Assembly (NCBI GenBank): GCA_009937085.1
Contig: JAACDD010000093.1
Span: forward strand, 1-28,112
Length of the DNA stretch: 28,112 nt
DNA from: Bacteroidota bacterium
GTDB taxonomy: Bacteria > Bacteroidota > Bacteroidia > Flavobacteriales > Flavobacteriaceae
Direction of reading: 5' to 3'
Part shown: positions 9,055-16,672 of the stretch, one piece after another
Layout of the letters: every line of letters begins with the position of its first letter
Position numbering within the stretch: the first letter of the stretch is position 1
Program-made: the position numbers and the translations under genes
Notes under the pieces: model-generated
What the model was told of the DNA's origin: nothing
Database searches by the model: none
The model's input: only the letters and a program-made list of their open reading frames with translations

Positions 9055-9135
9055 GTTTATTTCTTTAGATAACTGTAGTGTGTGTTTTTGATAAATGAAA
9101 ATACATGTTTCAATAGAAGATTGTATCTTACCCCT

Positions 9136-11007
9136 ATGCAACCCAAAACAATTTCTCGACTTCAAGAATACACCGCTTTTTTGCAGCAGTCCTATGGGTT
9201 AAGCTTTCTCGATTACGACAGTCTTCACCAATGGAGTATCACTGAACAAGGTATGTTTTGGGAAAGTATTGCACGCTTTTTTGATGTTGATTTTGACAGC
9301 CCTTACCAAGAGGTTTTTATGCCAGGAAATCATTTTTGGAAAACCAAGTGGTTTACAGGAGCTACATTAAATTACGCCAAACATATTTTTAAAAATGTCT
9401 CGTCTGAACGTGCTGCTTTGGTGTTCCAAAACGAAACGGAAAAGCTTCTCGAGATTAGTTGGGCGCAGCTTATCGCAAAAACATATAGCTTTCAAAAAGA
9501 ACTTATAGCACAAGGCGTAAAAAAGGGCGATGCTGTGGTGTGTTTTGGTATAAATAGCCCCGAGACCGTTGCAGCGTTTTTGGCGACAAATGCCTTAGGT
9601 GCAGTGTGGTCCTCTTGTTCGCCAGATTTTGGTACACCTGCTGTTTGCGATCGCTTTTCACAACTCCAACCTAAAGTACTTTTTGCGCATCAATCATATC
9701 AATACAATGGAAAGCAGCACGATTGCACGGAGCGTATAGCAGCAATTCAAAAGCAAATTCAGTCCATTACACATACGATTCATTTAGATGCACATGCTGT
9801 TTTTGACGATGCGTCTGCCCAAATAGACCAACTTCAATTTGTTTCCGTTTCCTTTTCTGACCCCATTTGGGTGTTGTTTTCTTCGGGGACTACAGGAAAG
9901 CCAAAAGCACTGGTACATGGAACTGGACATATGCTTTTGGAGCACCTCAAAGCACTTGCATTGCATCAAAATGTTTGTGAAGGGGATACGTATTTTTGGT
10001 ATTCTACTACAGGTTGGATGATGTGGAATTACGCACTTAGTAGCCTGCTTTCTGGGGCAACGCTTTGTCTGTATCAGGGGGCACCCAATTATCCACAAGA
10101 AGATACCCTTTGGCGTTTTGCCAAAGCGGCAAAAATCAACCATTTTGGTGGGGGAGCGGTATATTTTCAAAAACAGATGGAGCAACCCTCAGCATTTTTG
10201 CAATCAACTAATTTTCCATTTCTAAAAACAATGGGTTCTACGGGTTCGCCTATGTCGACAGAACTATGTCAGAAATTGCAACAGCAATTTCCACAAACAC
10301 AAATGATTTCCTTAAGCGGGGGTTCTGACGTATGTACAGCCTTTGTGGGTGGTCATCCTGATATGCCCGTTATCCCAGGTGAAATCCAATGTAAAATGTT
10401 AGGTGCTGCTGTGGAGGTTTGGAGCGCTGATGGGAATAGTATAACTGAAACGCCAGGCGAATTGGTGCTTACCGCCCCCTTACTTTCTATGCCGATTTAT
10501 TTGCTCAGCGACCCAAATTTTTTGCGCTATAAGCAAAGCTATTTTTCAATGTTTGAATCTGTTTGGAGTCATGGAGATTGGGCAGCGATAACCAAAAACG
10601 GGGGAATTGTTATTTATGGACGTTCAGACGCAACACTAAATCGGTTTGGTGTGCGTATTGGAACAGCTGAGATTTACGCTGCTTTGGCGCAATTCCAGGA
10701 AGTTGAAGACGCGCTTATGGTGCACTTACAATATGGGGATACAGACGAGTTAGTGTTGTTTATTCAGTCAAATGAGAACTTAAACTTTAAAGAGTTAAAA
10801 ACACATATTCGCAATACCTGCTCACCTCGTCATGTGCCAGATCAAATATTTAACGCACCTGAAATTCCTTACACGATAAGTGGAAAAAAAGTGGAAATAC
10901 CTATCAAACGCCTTTTACAGGGCGAAAAACTAGAAGATGTGATTTCGTTAGATGCACTCAAAAACCCAAACGTAATGCAGTGGTTTTCTAATTTCAAAAA
11001 GCTATAA
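9136..11007 (+). CDS. aacS: Acetoacetyl-CoA synthetase (acetoacetate-CoA ligase)
   Basis: This is a cytoplasmic acyl-adenylate-forming enzyme that activates acetoacetate, probably for ketone-body or lipid use, through an acetoacetyl-AMP intermediate. Visible motifs are the P-loop SSGTTGKPKALVHG (from about residue 249), STTGWMMWN, a glycine-rich substrate segment, YGRSDATLNRFGVRIG (adenylate-binding/hinge) and ISGKKVEIPIKR (from residue 581), which holds the conserved C-terminal lysine. FWKTKWFTGATLNYA near the N-terminus fits the acetoacetyl-CoA synthetase/acetyl-CoA synthetase cap region. I chose the ATG at 9136 (623 residues). A GTG at 9082 would add 18 unremarkable residues. Assignment to acetoacetate rather than another short acid rests on overall family resemblance. 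The stop overlaps the end of the convergent gene by 6 bases. Confidence 0.87.
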   Translation: MQPKTISRLQEYTAFLQQSYGLSFLDYDSLHQWSITEQGMFWESIARFFDVDFDSPYQEVFMPGNHFWKTKWFTGATLNYAKHIFKNVSSERAALVFQNETEKLLEISWAQLIAKTYSFQKELIAQGVKKGDAVVCFGINSPETVAAFLATNALGAVWSSCSPDFGTPAVCDRFSQLQPKVLFAHQSYQYNGKQHDCTERIAAIQKQIQSITHTIHLDAHAVFDDASAQIDQLQFVSVSFSDPIWVLFSSGTTGKPKALVHGTGHMLLEHLKALALHQNVCEGDTYFWYSTTGWMMWNYALSSLLSGATLCLYQGAPNYPQEDTLWRFAKAAKINHFGGGAVYFQKQMEQPSAFLQSTNFPFLKTMGSTGSPMSTELCQKLQQQFPQTQMISLSGGSDVCTAFVGGHPDMPVIPGEIQCKMLGAAVEVWSADGNSITETPGELVLTAPLLSMPIYLLSDPNFLRYKQSYFSMFESVWSHGDWAAITKNGGIVIYGRSDATLNRFGVRIGTAEIYAALAQFQEVEDALMVHLQYGDTDELVLFIQSNENLNFKELKTHIRNTCSPRHVPDQIFNAPEIPYTISGKKVEIPIKRLLQGEKLEDVISLDALKNPNVMQWFSNFKKL

Positions 11008-12441
11008 ACGGGAAACCCACCTGAACTCAATGCCCTTAAAATCAAGTATCTCATAGCATATCCCAGCATTACAAGCTGGTCCGCCTCTTCTTTCTCCAGC
11101 AAATAAGGTAAAGGTGTTTTTATTATTCCATTTGTAGTTTACCGTTGATCCCAACCAAACTCTAGAATTATCTGTCAAAAAACGGTCATTACTCCACTCG
11201 GCTAGTATGGTCAAAAAGAGCTTAGATTTATAACGTAGCGTCAAATCACCAACATGGTTTATCGTTGTTATTTCGTCGCGCTTAAATGTTTGTGTATTAA
11301 ACTCAAAAATTAAGTTTTTTATATGATATGGTAAGCTGTGGTTAACAAAAAAACCAGATGAAAAACGATTACTTTCGTTTTTGAGTTGATCTTGTGCATA
11401 GTCAATAAAAACTCTAAAGTCCGTTTTGTCTGAAAAGACCGAACTGAGTTCTGCAAACCACTCCTCGAAGTCGAATATTTTGCCAAATTGATTAGTTGCT
11501 TTGGTGTAGTTTATATTTATGGAAGTGTTCAGATTAGGACTATAATATGCTTCAAATTGCACCCCAGTTTCATTGCTTGGGTTTAAAACATGTGTACTTC
11601 TATTAAGCACTTTATAGGTGTGTTCTTTCACCAAAGCAGGTGGCTCATTAAGTCCAGTTCCCAATAAAAAGTTATTGTAATCTTTCCACTCCGCACTTAT
11701 CCCAAACGTATCAAAAGTAAAATTTAAACTTCCATAAATAGCGTGTACTTTGTTGTTTTTGTCTACGTCGCTTAATTTTTGCGCATAGGAAACATAGTAG
11801 TTTAAGCTAGATGTAATATCACCAGAAAGTTCGCCAGCACCATAATACATTTCACTTGTATCATTGGCTACTCTAATAGTTGACAGACCAATTGTTTGTT
11901 TGTTAAGTTTAAAGTTACCACTAAACGCGGCTATTTCGTCCTGCCGTCTGTTTTTAAGTGGAACTGAAGGCGGGAAAACATAATTTAATGTATATCCCCA
12001 CATGGCACGAAGACTAAACTTCTTTTTTCTAAATCCTACAGAAGCTCCCAAGATGTCTTTGTAAAAATAATGCTTTCCTCTAAAGCTTAAATCTTCTAAA
12101 AGTGCACCGGGTATTTCAAAAGAGCGCAAAAGAACCCCACGGGCTAAAGTGGAGTTGAAATTTCCCAACGAAACATCCCAATGCTTGTTTTTATAGTTCG
12201 TGCTTAGCCACGAAAAATCTGTGTAATTTCTGTCCGCATAGGGACTTTGATAAATTTGTAAACCAACAGAAGTTTTAAACTTTCCCCATTTATAGTTTAT
12301 AATAGGTTTACTATACACGCCATGAAACATGTTTTCATTGTTGTCGGGGAGTTTACCATACTGATACTCCAATAAATTGGTACCTGAAAACTGTGCTGTG
12401 CCATAAATACAAAACAAAAGAAATAAAAAAACAATATTCAT
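11002..12441 (-). CDS. Outer-membrane beta-barrel protein, DUF6029-like, with terminal C-x4-C pair
   Basis: The product is 479 residues with an N-terminal signal peptide (hydrophobic residues 3-14, likely cleavage after TAQ). The rest shows alternating polar/aromatic strands typical of an outer-membrane barrel, such as VSLGNFNST, SLRAMWGYTLNYVF, LTLRYKSKLFLTILAEW and a C-terminal strand ending EFRWVSRL. It resembles the Bacteroidota family DUF6029, recognised by its GERRGGPACNAGICYEILDFKG ending. That match is from memory and has not been searched. The only cysteines outside the signal peptide are Cys457 and Cys462 in that ending. The gene starts 2 bases after the stop of a TlpA thioredoxin and is third in a three-gene operon, so a disulfide in the barrel may be the thioredoxins' target. 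Substrate or pore function is unknown. Confidence 0.75.
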   Translation of the reverse strand: MNIVFLFLLFCIYGTAQFSGTNLLEYQYGKLPDNNENMFHGVYSKPIINYKWGKFKTSVGLQIYQSPYADRNYTDFSWLSTNYKNKHWDVSLGNFNSTLARGVLLRSFEIPGALLEDLSFRGKHYFYKDILGASVGFRKKKFSLRAMWGYTLNYVFPPSVPLKNRRQDEIAAFSGNFKLNKQTIGLSTIRVANDTSEMYYGAGELSGDITSSLNYYVSYAQKLSDVDKNNKVHAIYGSLNFTFDTFGISAEWKDYNNFLLGTGLNEPPALVKEHTYKVLNRSTHVLNPSNETGVQFEAYYSPNLNTSININYTKATNQFGKIFDFEEWFAELSSVFSDKTDFRVFIDYAQDQLKNESNRFSSGFFVNHSLPYHIKNLIFEFNTQTFKRDEITTINHVGDLTLRYKSKLFLTILAEWSNDRFLTDNSRVWLGSTVNYKWNNKNTFTLFAGERRGGPACNAGICYEILDFKGIEFRWVSRL

Positions 12442-12443
12442 AA

Positions 12444-12932
12444 TTACTCTTTTAGGGCAAGTAATTTTTTTATTTCCTTCTCAACTTCTTTTTCGTCACC
12501 GTCTCTATAGCCTTCGTGTCTATAGACCACTTTGTCTGTGTCGTCTACAAGTAATAAAGTTGGAAGCTGATAGACATCTACATCTGTCATAACTTCTTTG
12601 TCAATATCGATGAGAACGACGCTTTTAAGCGCCAGGGATTTCACTAATGGACGTACTTTGGCTATGCTTCTTGGGCCATCTGTATTGATACTTATCAATT
12701 CCACTCCTTGTGCTTTATAGGTATTACGTAAAGCTTCAAGTTTTGGCATGGATTTTATGCACGGTTTACACCATGATGCCCAAAAATCAATTATGGTTAA
12801 TTTTTTCCCTTTTATGTCTTCATATGTTTTTGTGATTCCGTTGATATCATCAAGATAGAAATCTCTGATTTTTTGACTTGAAGCACTTAAGTGAATGCAA
12901 ATACAAAAAACGAAAAGTGTTAAGACTCTCAT
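12444..12932 (-). CDS. TlpA-family periplasmic thioredoxin
   Basis: This 162-residue protein has a signal peptide (hydrophobic residues 3-17, cleavage near SASSQ) and a thioredoxin fold. The redox motif is WCKPC (Trp54, Cys55, Cys58) in the context IIDFWASWCKPCIKSMP, followed by VELISINTDG and the cis-proline segment YQLPTLLLVDD. TlpA/ResA-type proteins usually reduce disulfides in exported proteins, for example during cytochrome c maturation. No cytochrome gene is nearby, and the gene sits between a thioredoxin-like lipoprotein and a barrel protein, so its partner is probably local. The start shares one base with the upstream stop (TAATG). Oxidant versus reductant role cannot be told from sequence. 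Confidence 0.9.
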   Translation of the reverse strand: MRVLTLFVFCICIHLSASSQKIRDFYLDDINGITKTYEDIKGKKLTIIDFWASWCKPCIKSMPKLEALRNTYKAQGVELISINTDGPRSIAKVRPLVKSLALKSVVLIDIDKEVMTDVDVYQLPTLLLVDDTDKVVYRHEGYRDGDEKEVEKEIKKLLALKE

Positions 12933-13495
12933 TATTTATCAAGATATTCTTTGACAACGTCAACAGTCTTGCTCAAATCCGTAGATGCTAGATTGTTCCC
13001 TCGAAAGCGGATTTTACCTACTTTGTCAACCACAACTAATCTGTCATACGAAACCTTATAAGATGCTCCTACCGATGAAGCATTCAATAATAACGGGAAA
13101 TTTACATTTGAACTTGTCTTAAAATTGGAAACGGCGCTATTATTTCCATTCCACTGGTCTAAACCAATAATGGCAAAATCATCGTTTGATTTATAAACAT
13201 CTACCAGTTGGGTTTGAATTTGACTTCCCACACCAATACAAGAAGGACAACTGCTCCCAAAAAAGAACATTACCAGTACTTTGCCATCAAAATCACTGCG
13301 CTTTACGGTGTTTCCATCCAAATCAATCAAAGAAAAGTTGGGCGCATCCTCCCCGGTAACAGTTTCTGTAGGATCTGGGCTTACTGGATCTGGAGTTGTT
13401 GGTTTAACTTCGGTTGTGCTTTCAGGACTGCAAGCAAGTGTACATAGTGCCAAAACAACACTAAGTATTAATTTATAGTGAATTGATTCTCTCAT
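12932..13495 (-). CDS. Thioredoxin/peroxiredoxin-like lipoprotein
   Basis: This 187-residue exported protein begins with a lipoprotein signal peptide: hydrophobic residues 9-20, then TLAC with the lipidated Cys22. A Pro/Thr/Asp-rich linker (about 25-48) follows. The redoxin domain has DAPNFSLIDLDGNTV, then VLVMFFFGSSCPSC with the active pair Cys83-Pro-Ser-Cys86, then FPLLLNASSVGASYKV and a cis-region segment DRLVVVDKVGKIRFRG. The AhpC/TlpA-like shape fits the redoxin family. The linker suggests it reaches into the periplasm or, less likely, to the cell surface; residues after Cys22 (SPES) are not strongly acidic, so surface export is not clear. It is first in the operon with TlpA and the barrel protein. 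The 5' leader holds a 9-bp hairpin (13528-13549). Confidence 0.85.
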   Translation of the reverse strand: MRESIHYKLILSVVLALCTLACSPESTTEVKPTTPDPVSPDPTETVTGEDAPNFSLIDLDGNTVKRSDFDGKVLVMFFFGSSCPSCIGVGSQIQTQLVDVYKSNDDFAIIGLDQWNGNNSAVSNFKTSSNVNFPLLLNASSVGASYKVSYDRLVVVDKVGKIRFRGNNLASTDLSKTVDVVKEYLDK

Positions 13496-13527
13496 AGGTT
13501 TTTAGATTTAGAGATTAAAAAACACAG

Positions 13528-13549
13528 AAGCTTTACATAAAAACTTCTA
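13528..13549 (-). other. Leader hairpin before the redox operon
   Basis: On the minus strand AGAAGTTTT and AAAGCTTCT pair over 9 bp (one G-U) around an ATGT loop, about 33 bases upstream of the lipoprotein start. The wider span 13496-13757 has no gene. It also contains the terminator at 13622-13675 and a second hairpin at 13685-13705. I found no TAnnTTTG box for the operon there. Confidence 0.3.
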
Positions 13550-13621
13550 CATTACTTAACTCATGTCTCAGTGAAAGCTATAAGTAATAATCACCAATAG
13601 ATAATGCCAAATAGTAGTTCA

Positions 13622-13675
13622 ATAAAAAAGACTTGAGCTATGTTTAATAAGAATCAAACATTATGCCAAGTCTTT
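13622..13675 (-). terminator. Terminator of the NIF3/zinc-ribbon operon
   Basis: AAAGACTTG (13627-13635) pairs with CAAGTCTTT (13667-13675), and an inner ATGTTT/AAACAT stem (13640-13645/13656-13661) extends the hairpin. Reading leftward, the stem runs straight into a T-run (minus-strand CTTTTTTATT). It lies 83 bases past the stop at 13758, and the next gene on the strand begins at 13495. Confidence 0.65.
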
Positions 13676-13684
13676 GTTTTTTGC

Positions 13685-13705
13685 TGCTTTAAAAAGATTA
13701 AAGCA
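13685..13705. other. 8-bp perfect hairpin next to the terminator
   Basis: TGCTTTAA-AAAGA-TTAAAGCA lies between the stop at 13758 and the terminator hairpin. It has no T-run in the direction of transcription. It may protect or pause the 3' end; nothing else is known. Confidence 0.35.
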
Positions 13706-13757
13706 AAACTAACTTTGTGAATTAATTAAAACAGAGAGATTAAAAAGTAGATACGAA

Positions 13758-14537
13758 TTACCCTTTGAAAACACCTTGCATAAAGACTTCTTGCTCATCG
13801 GCAAGGTCTTTATCTACCAAAATACGTCCGCTATGCTCATCAGTGATGATTTTCTTGCGTGATGCAATTTCCATTTGTACTTGCGGTGGAATGGTAAAGA
13901 ACGATCCGCCAGAAGCGCCACGCTCTACAGAAACTATAGCTAGTCCATTTTTCACAGAAGAACGAATGCGTTGATATGCTGTTACCAAACGCTCATCGGC
14001 TTTAATGGCAAATTCTTTCGATTTTTCAAGAAGAACATCTTCTTCTTTTTGTGTTTCTGCCAGGATAGCACCTAACTCATCTTTCTTGTGTTGCAAGTGA
14101 TTTTTGCGCTCCTCTAACTTTTTGTCAGTTTCAGTTACCGCTTCGTTTTTTTGTTCGATAAGCGCTTTGAGTTGCTTAATCTGCTTTTCGGCTAATTGAA
14201 TTTCAAGTTCTTGGAATTCAACTTCCTTATTAAGCGATTCGTACTCGCGATTGTTACGTACGCTTTTTTGTTGTTCAGCATATTTTTTGATGAGCTCTTT
14301 AGAATTCTCAATTGCAGTTTTTTTCGCTTTGATTTCGTCTTCATAAGCGGCTACTTCAATACCCAAATTGCTAGATCTTTTTTCTAAACCTGCAACTTCA
14401 GCTTCTAAATCTTCAACCTCTAAGGGAAGTTCGCCACGAACATTTCTAATTTCGTCAATACGCATATCAACGAGTTGGAGGTTGTACAGGGCGCGTAATT
14501 TTTCTTCGACAGTAGTTTCTGCTTTCTTTTTAGCCAT
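13758..14537 (-). CDS. Coiled-coil protein of the C4-type zinc-ribbon (CT398/DUF164) family, cysteines lost
   Basis: The 259-residue protein is a long coiled coil (about 10-185, rich in Glu/Lys/Leu, no signal peptide) followed by a C-terminal ribbon domain. The family usually ends with two CxxC knuckles that hold zinc. Here the matching positions are Ser209/Ser212 (GASGGSFFTIPPQ) and Asp233/Ser236 (TDEHSGRILVD), so all four ligands are gone while the flanking residues remain. That argues for relaxed zinc binding with the fold kept, not for misassignment. The function of the family is not settled; CT398-like proteins have been linked to type III secretion factors in Chlamydia, which is not relevant here. 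It starts 2 bases after the NIF3 stop. Confidence 0.8.
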   Translation of the reverse strand: MAKKKAETTVEEKLRALYNLQLVDMRIDEIRNVRGELPLEVEDLEAEVAGLEKRSSNLGIEVAAYEDEIKAKKTAIENSKELIKKYAEQQKSVRNNREYESLNKEVEFQELEIQLAEKQIKQLKALIEQKNEAVTETDKKLEERKNHLQHKKDELGAILAETQKEEDVLLEKSKEFAIKADERLVTAYQRIRSSVKNGLAIVSVERGASGGSFFTIPPQVQMEIASRKKIITDEHSGRILVDKDLADEQEVFMQGVFKG

Positions 14538-14539
14538 AG

Positions 14540-15634
14540 TTAGAAGTAATGAACTGGATTTGTATCCGTTTTAGATGAAATGAACGCAAAATTAGGGAAA
14601 TTTTTGCTAAGAAACTCCATGATTATTTTTTTGGTGAATTGTTCACTCTCATAATGTCCTGCATCAATCAGTAAAATCTTATTTTCACCCTTAAAAAAAT
14701 CATGATATTTTAAATCTGCCGTAATAAAAACATCAGCGTTTTGATGCTTTGCAGCATCAATTGCAAAGCTGCCAGAGCCACCTAGCAATGCCACACGCTC
14801 AATATCTTTTCCCAAAAAACTACTGTGACGAAACATAGGTGTTCCCAAAATATCTTTTAAATTTTGTGTAAAGTCTTTTTCAGCCATTGGTTTAGGTAAT
14901 TTACCAATGCACCCCATACCTAGATCTGTCCGTGTGTTTTCTAGCACTGTTAACTCGTAAGCTACCGTTTCATACGGGTGTGTTTGTTGTAATGCGCCTA
15001 CCACGTTGCTTTTACAATGTTTAGGCACTACCACTTGTAATTGTGTCTCAGGCTCTGCATGTCGTTCCCCCTTTTCGCCTACAAAAGCATTACTGCCCTC
15101 CAAAGGCATAAAGGTACCTGTTCCTTCAGATGAAAAACTGCATTCAGCATAGTTCCCTAAAGCACCAGCTCCGGCAGCAAATAGTGCTGCTTGTACGTTT
15201 TTAAGATGTGTATGCGGTACATAGGTATTTAGTTTGAGTAAACTCCCTTTTGACGGAACCAAAACGTTTCGATCGCTTAGTTGCAGTGCATCGGCAATTC
15301 CTTTATTTACGCCGTGGAGTTGTACATCAAGTGCGGTATGTAAGGCATAAATGGCAATATCATTTTTGATGGCTTTGGCTACAGCTCGCTCCACGTAAGT
15401 GCTATTGGTAATGCGCTTGAGTCCCTGAAATATAATGGGATGGAAGCAAATAATAAGAGTACACTTTTCCTTTATTGCCTCATCAATAACCGCTTCAATA
15501 GCGTCATGCGTTACTATCGCGCGCTCAATTTTTTGGTCCAAGTCGCCTACCAACAATCCTACATTATCAAAATCTTCGGCATAGGCAAGTGGCGCCCATT
15601 GCTCCAAACACGATGTTATTTCACGTACTGTCAT
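14540..15634 (-). CDS. NIF3-like dinuclear metal-centre protein (DUF34 family)
   Basis: NIF3 proteins are conserved cytoplasmic hexamers with a two-metal site; some are annotated as GTP cyclohydrolase I type 2, but their role is uncertain. This one has 364 residues from the ATG at 15634 (MTVREITSCLEQWAPLAYAED). Metal-site motifs are FDNVGLLVGD (22-31), ICFHPIIF with His65, ALHTALD with His99 and Asp103, and the C-terminal IDAGHYESEQF with His and Glu. The extra central region fits the longer forms that carry an inserted PII/CutA-like domain. An in-frame upstream TTG-or-later extension to 15703 would run into the lpxK coding sequence and is rejected. A -7 box ends 5 bases before this ATG. The zinc-ribbon-family gene follows after 2 bases. 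Confidence 0.9.
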   Translation of the reverse strand: MTVREITSCLEQWAPLAYAEDFDNVGLLVGDLDQKIERAIVTHDAIEAVIDEAIKEKCTLIICFHPIIFQGLKRITNSTYVERAVAKAIKNDIAIYALHTALDVQLHGVNKGIADALQLSDRNVLVPSKGSLLKLNTYVPHTHLKNVQAALFAAGAGALGNYAECSFSSEGTGTFMPLEGSNAFVGEKGERHAEPETQLQVVVPKHCKSNVVGALQQTHPYETVAYELTVLENTRTDLGMGCIGKLPKPMAEKDFTQNLKDILGTPMFRHSSFLGKDIERVALLGGSGSFAIDAAKHQNADVFITADLKYHDFFKGENKILLIDAGHYESEQFTKKIIMEFLSKNFPNFAFISSKTDTNPVHYF

Positions 15635-15639
15635 AGTTC

Positions 15640-15647
15640 CAAAGATA
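15640..15647 (-). promoter_or_regulatory. -7 promoter box for NIF3 operon
   Basis: Minus-strand TATCTTTG matches TAnnTTTG and ends 5 bases before the NIF3 ATG. A start site at the normal distance would fall at or beside the ATG, giving a leaderless or near-leaderless mRNA. Confidence 0.5.
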
Positions 15648-15654
15648 AAAGTTC

Positions 15655-15662
15655 TACTTTTG
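15655..15662 (+). promoter_or_regulatory. -7 promoter box for lpxK
   Basis: TACTTTTG matches TAnnTTTG and ends 5 bases before the lpxK ATG, the mirror image of the NIF3 arrangement 7 bases away. The -33 contacts of each promoter would lie at or inside the other gene's start. Confidence 0.45.
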
Positions 15663-15667
15663 TTTTT

Positions 15668-16666
15668 ATGGCTGTATGGAGAAAAGCATTGTTTCCCTTT
15701 CAAATTGTCTTTGCAGGAGTGGTTTTCTTGCGTAAATCGCTATACAAAAAGGGTATTTTTTCACGCTACACGGCACCAGTTCCTGTTATTGCCATTGGGA
15801 ATATTTCCACAGGCGGTACCGGAAAGACCCCTATGGTGGATTATTTACTTGACAAATTTTCCAAAAAACACCAGCTTGGCGTTCTTAGTCGGGGATACGG
15901 ACGAAGTTCAAAGGGCTATGTCGCAGTTTCATCAAACACAACTGCAGATGTCGTTGGAGATGAACCCAAAATGCTTGCACAGAAACACCCAAACGTAGCG
16001 GTGTCTGTATGTGAACATCGGCCCGATGGACTTGTTCGAATGCTGGAAGACCATCCCAAAATTGACGCCTTTTTTTTAGATGATGCCCTTCAGCATTTGC
16101 GTTTAAAACCATCTTTTAAAATTATATTGACTACTTTTCAAAATCCGTGGTTTTCGGATACGCTGCTCCCTGTTGGGAATTTACGCGAACCTGCTTCTGC
16201 AGCCCAACAAGCCGATGTGGTTGTGGTGACTAAATGCCCGGCAACATTACCCGAAGAAACTAAAAAGATTTACGCAACCAATCTTTGCGTGTTACCTAGG
16301 CAACAGTTGTTTTTTACAACGCTCGATTACGACAGCAAGGTTCGCGGTGCGGCAGAATTAGCTCTTGAAGAATTTATCAAAAACCCTTTTGTATTACTTA
16401 CAGGTATTGCCAACCCAAGTACATTATGCGCTTTTTTGGACGAAAAGAATGCAACGTATACACATCAGTTGTATCCAGATCACCATGTGTTTACCAAGGC
16501 AGATATAGCAGCACTACAAAAAAGAAGTATCCCAATTCTGACCACAGAAAAAGATGCGATGCGCCTTGCGCCCTATAACCTACCACAAGTATATACCTTA
16601 AGTATTCGTGTTCGGTTTTTGGAAGATGAAGAAAAGTTTATTAGTACTGTTACGAAAGCACTTTAA
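15668..16666 (+). CDS. lpxK: Tetraacyldisaccharide 4'-kinase
   Basis: LpxK phosphorylates the 4' position of the lipid A disaccharide precursor at the inner face of the inner membrane. The product has 332 residues. The Walker A loop is GNISTGGTGKTPMVDY (44-59), preceded by a hydrophobic membrane-binding stretch (7-22) with basic residues nearby. LSRGYGRSSKGY, GDEPKMLA and FFLDDALQHLRL are further family motifs. TTEKDAMRL near the C-terminus is also typical. I chose the ATG at 15668 because it directly precedes this region and follows a -7 box; the frame is open further upstream to 15440 but that stretch lies inside NIF3 on the opposite strand. The gene ends 6 bases before the convergent lipA stop. 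Confidence 0.95.
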   Translation: MAVWRKALFPFQIVFAGVVFLRKSLYKKGIFSRYTAPVPVIAIGNISTGGTGKTPMVDYLLDKFSKKHQLGVLSRGYGRSSKGYVAVSSNTTADVVGDEPKMLAQKHPNVAVSVCEHRPDGLVRMLEDHPKIDAFFLDDALQHLRLKPSFKIILTTFQNPWFSDTLLPVGNLREPASAAQQADVVVVTKCPATLPEETKKIYATNLCVLPRQQLFFTTLDYDSKVRGAAELALEEFIKNPFVLLTGIANPSTLCAFLDEKNATYTHQLYPDHHVFTKADIAALQKRSIPILTTEKDAMRLAPYNLPQVYTLSIRVRFLEDEEKFISTVTKAL

Positions 16667-16672
16667 AAGAAA

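Noticed and set aside
9082..9135. GTG-started N-terminal extension of the acetoacetyl-CoA synthetase
   Set aside because: The 18 added residues show no family similarity, and an ATG follows at the expected distance.
15440..15667. Open extension of the lpxK frame upstream by 76 codons
   Set aside because: It lies inside NIF3 on the other strand, has no lpxK-like residues, and the -7 box directly precedes the ATG at 15668.
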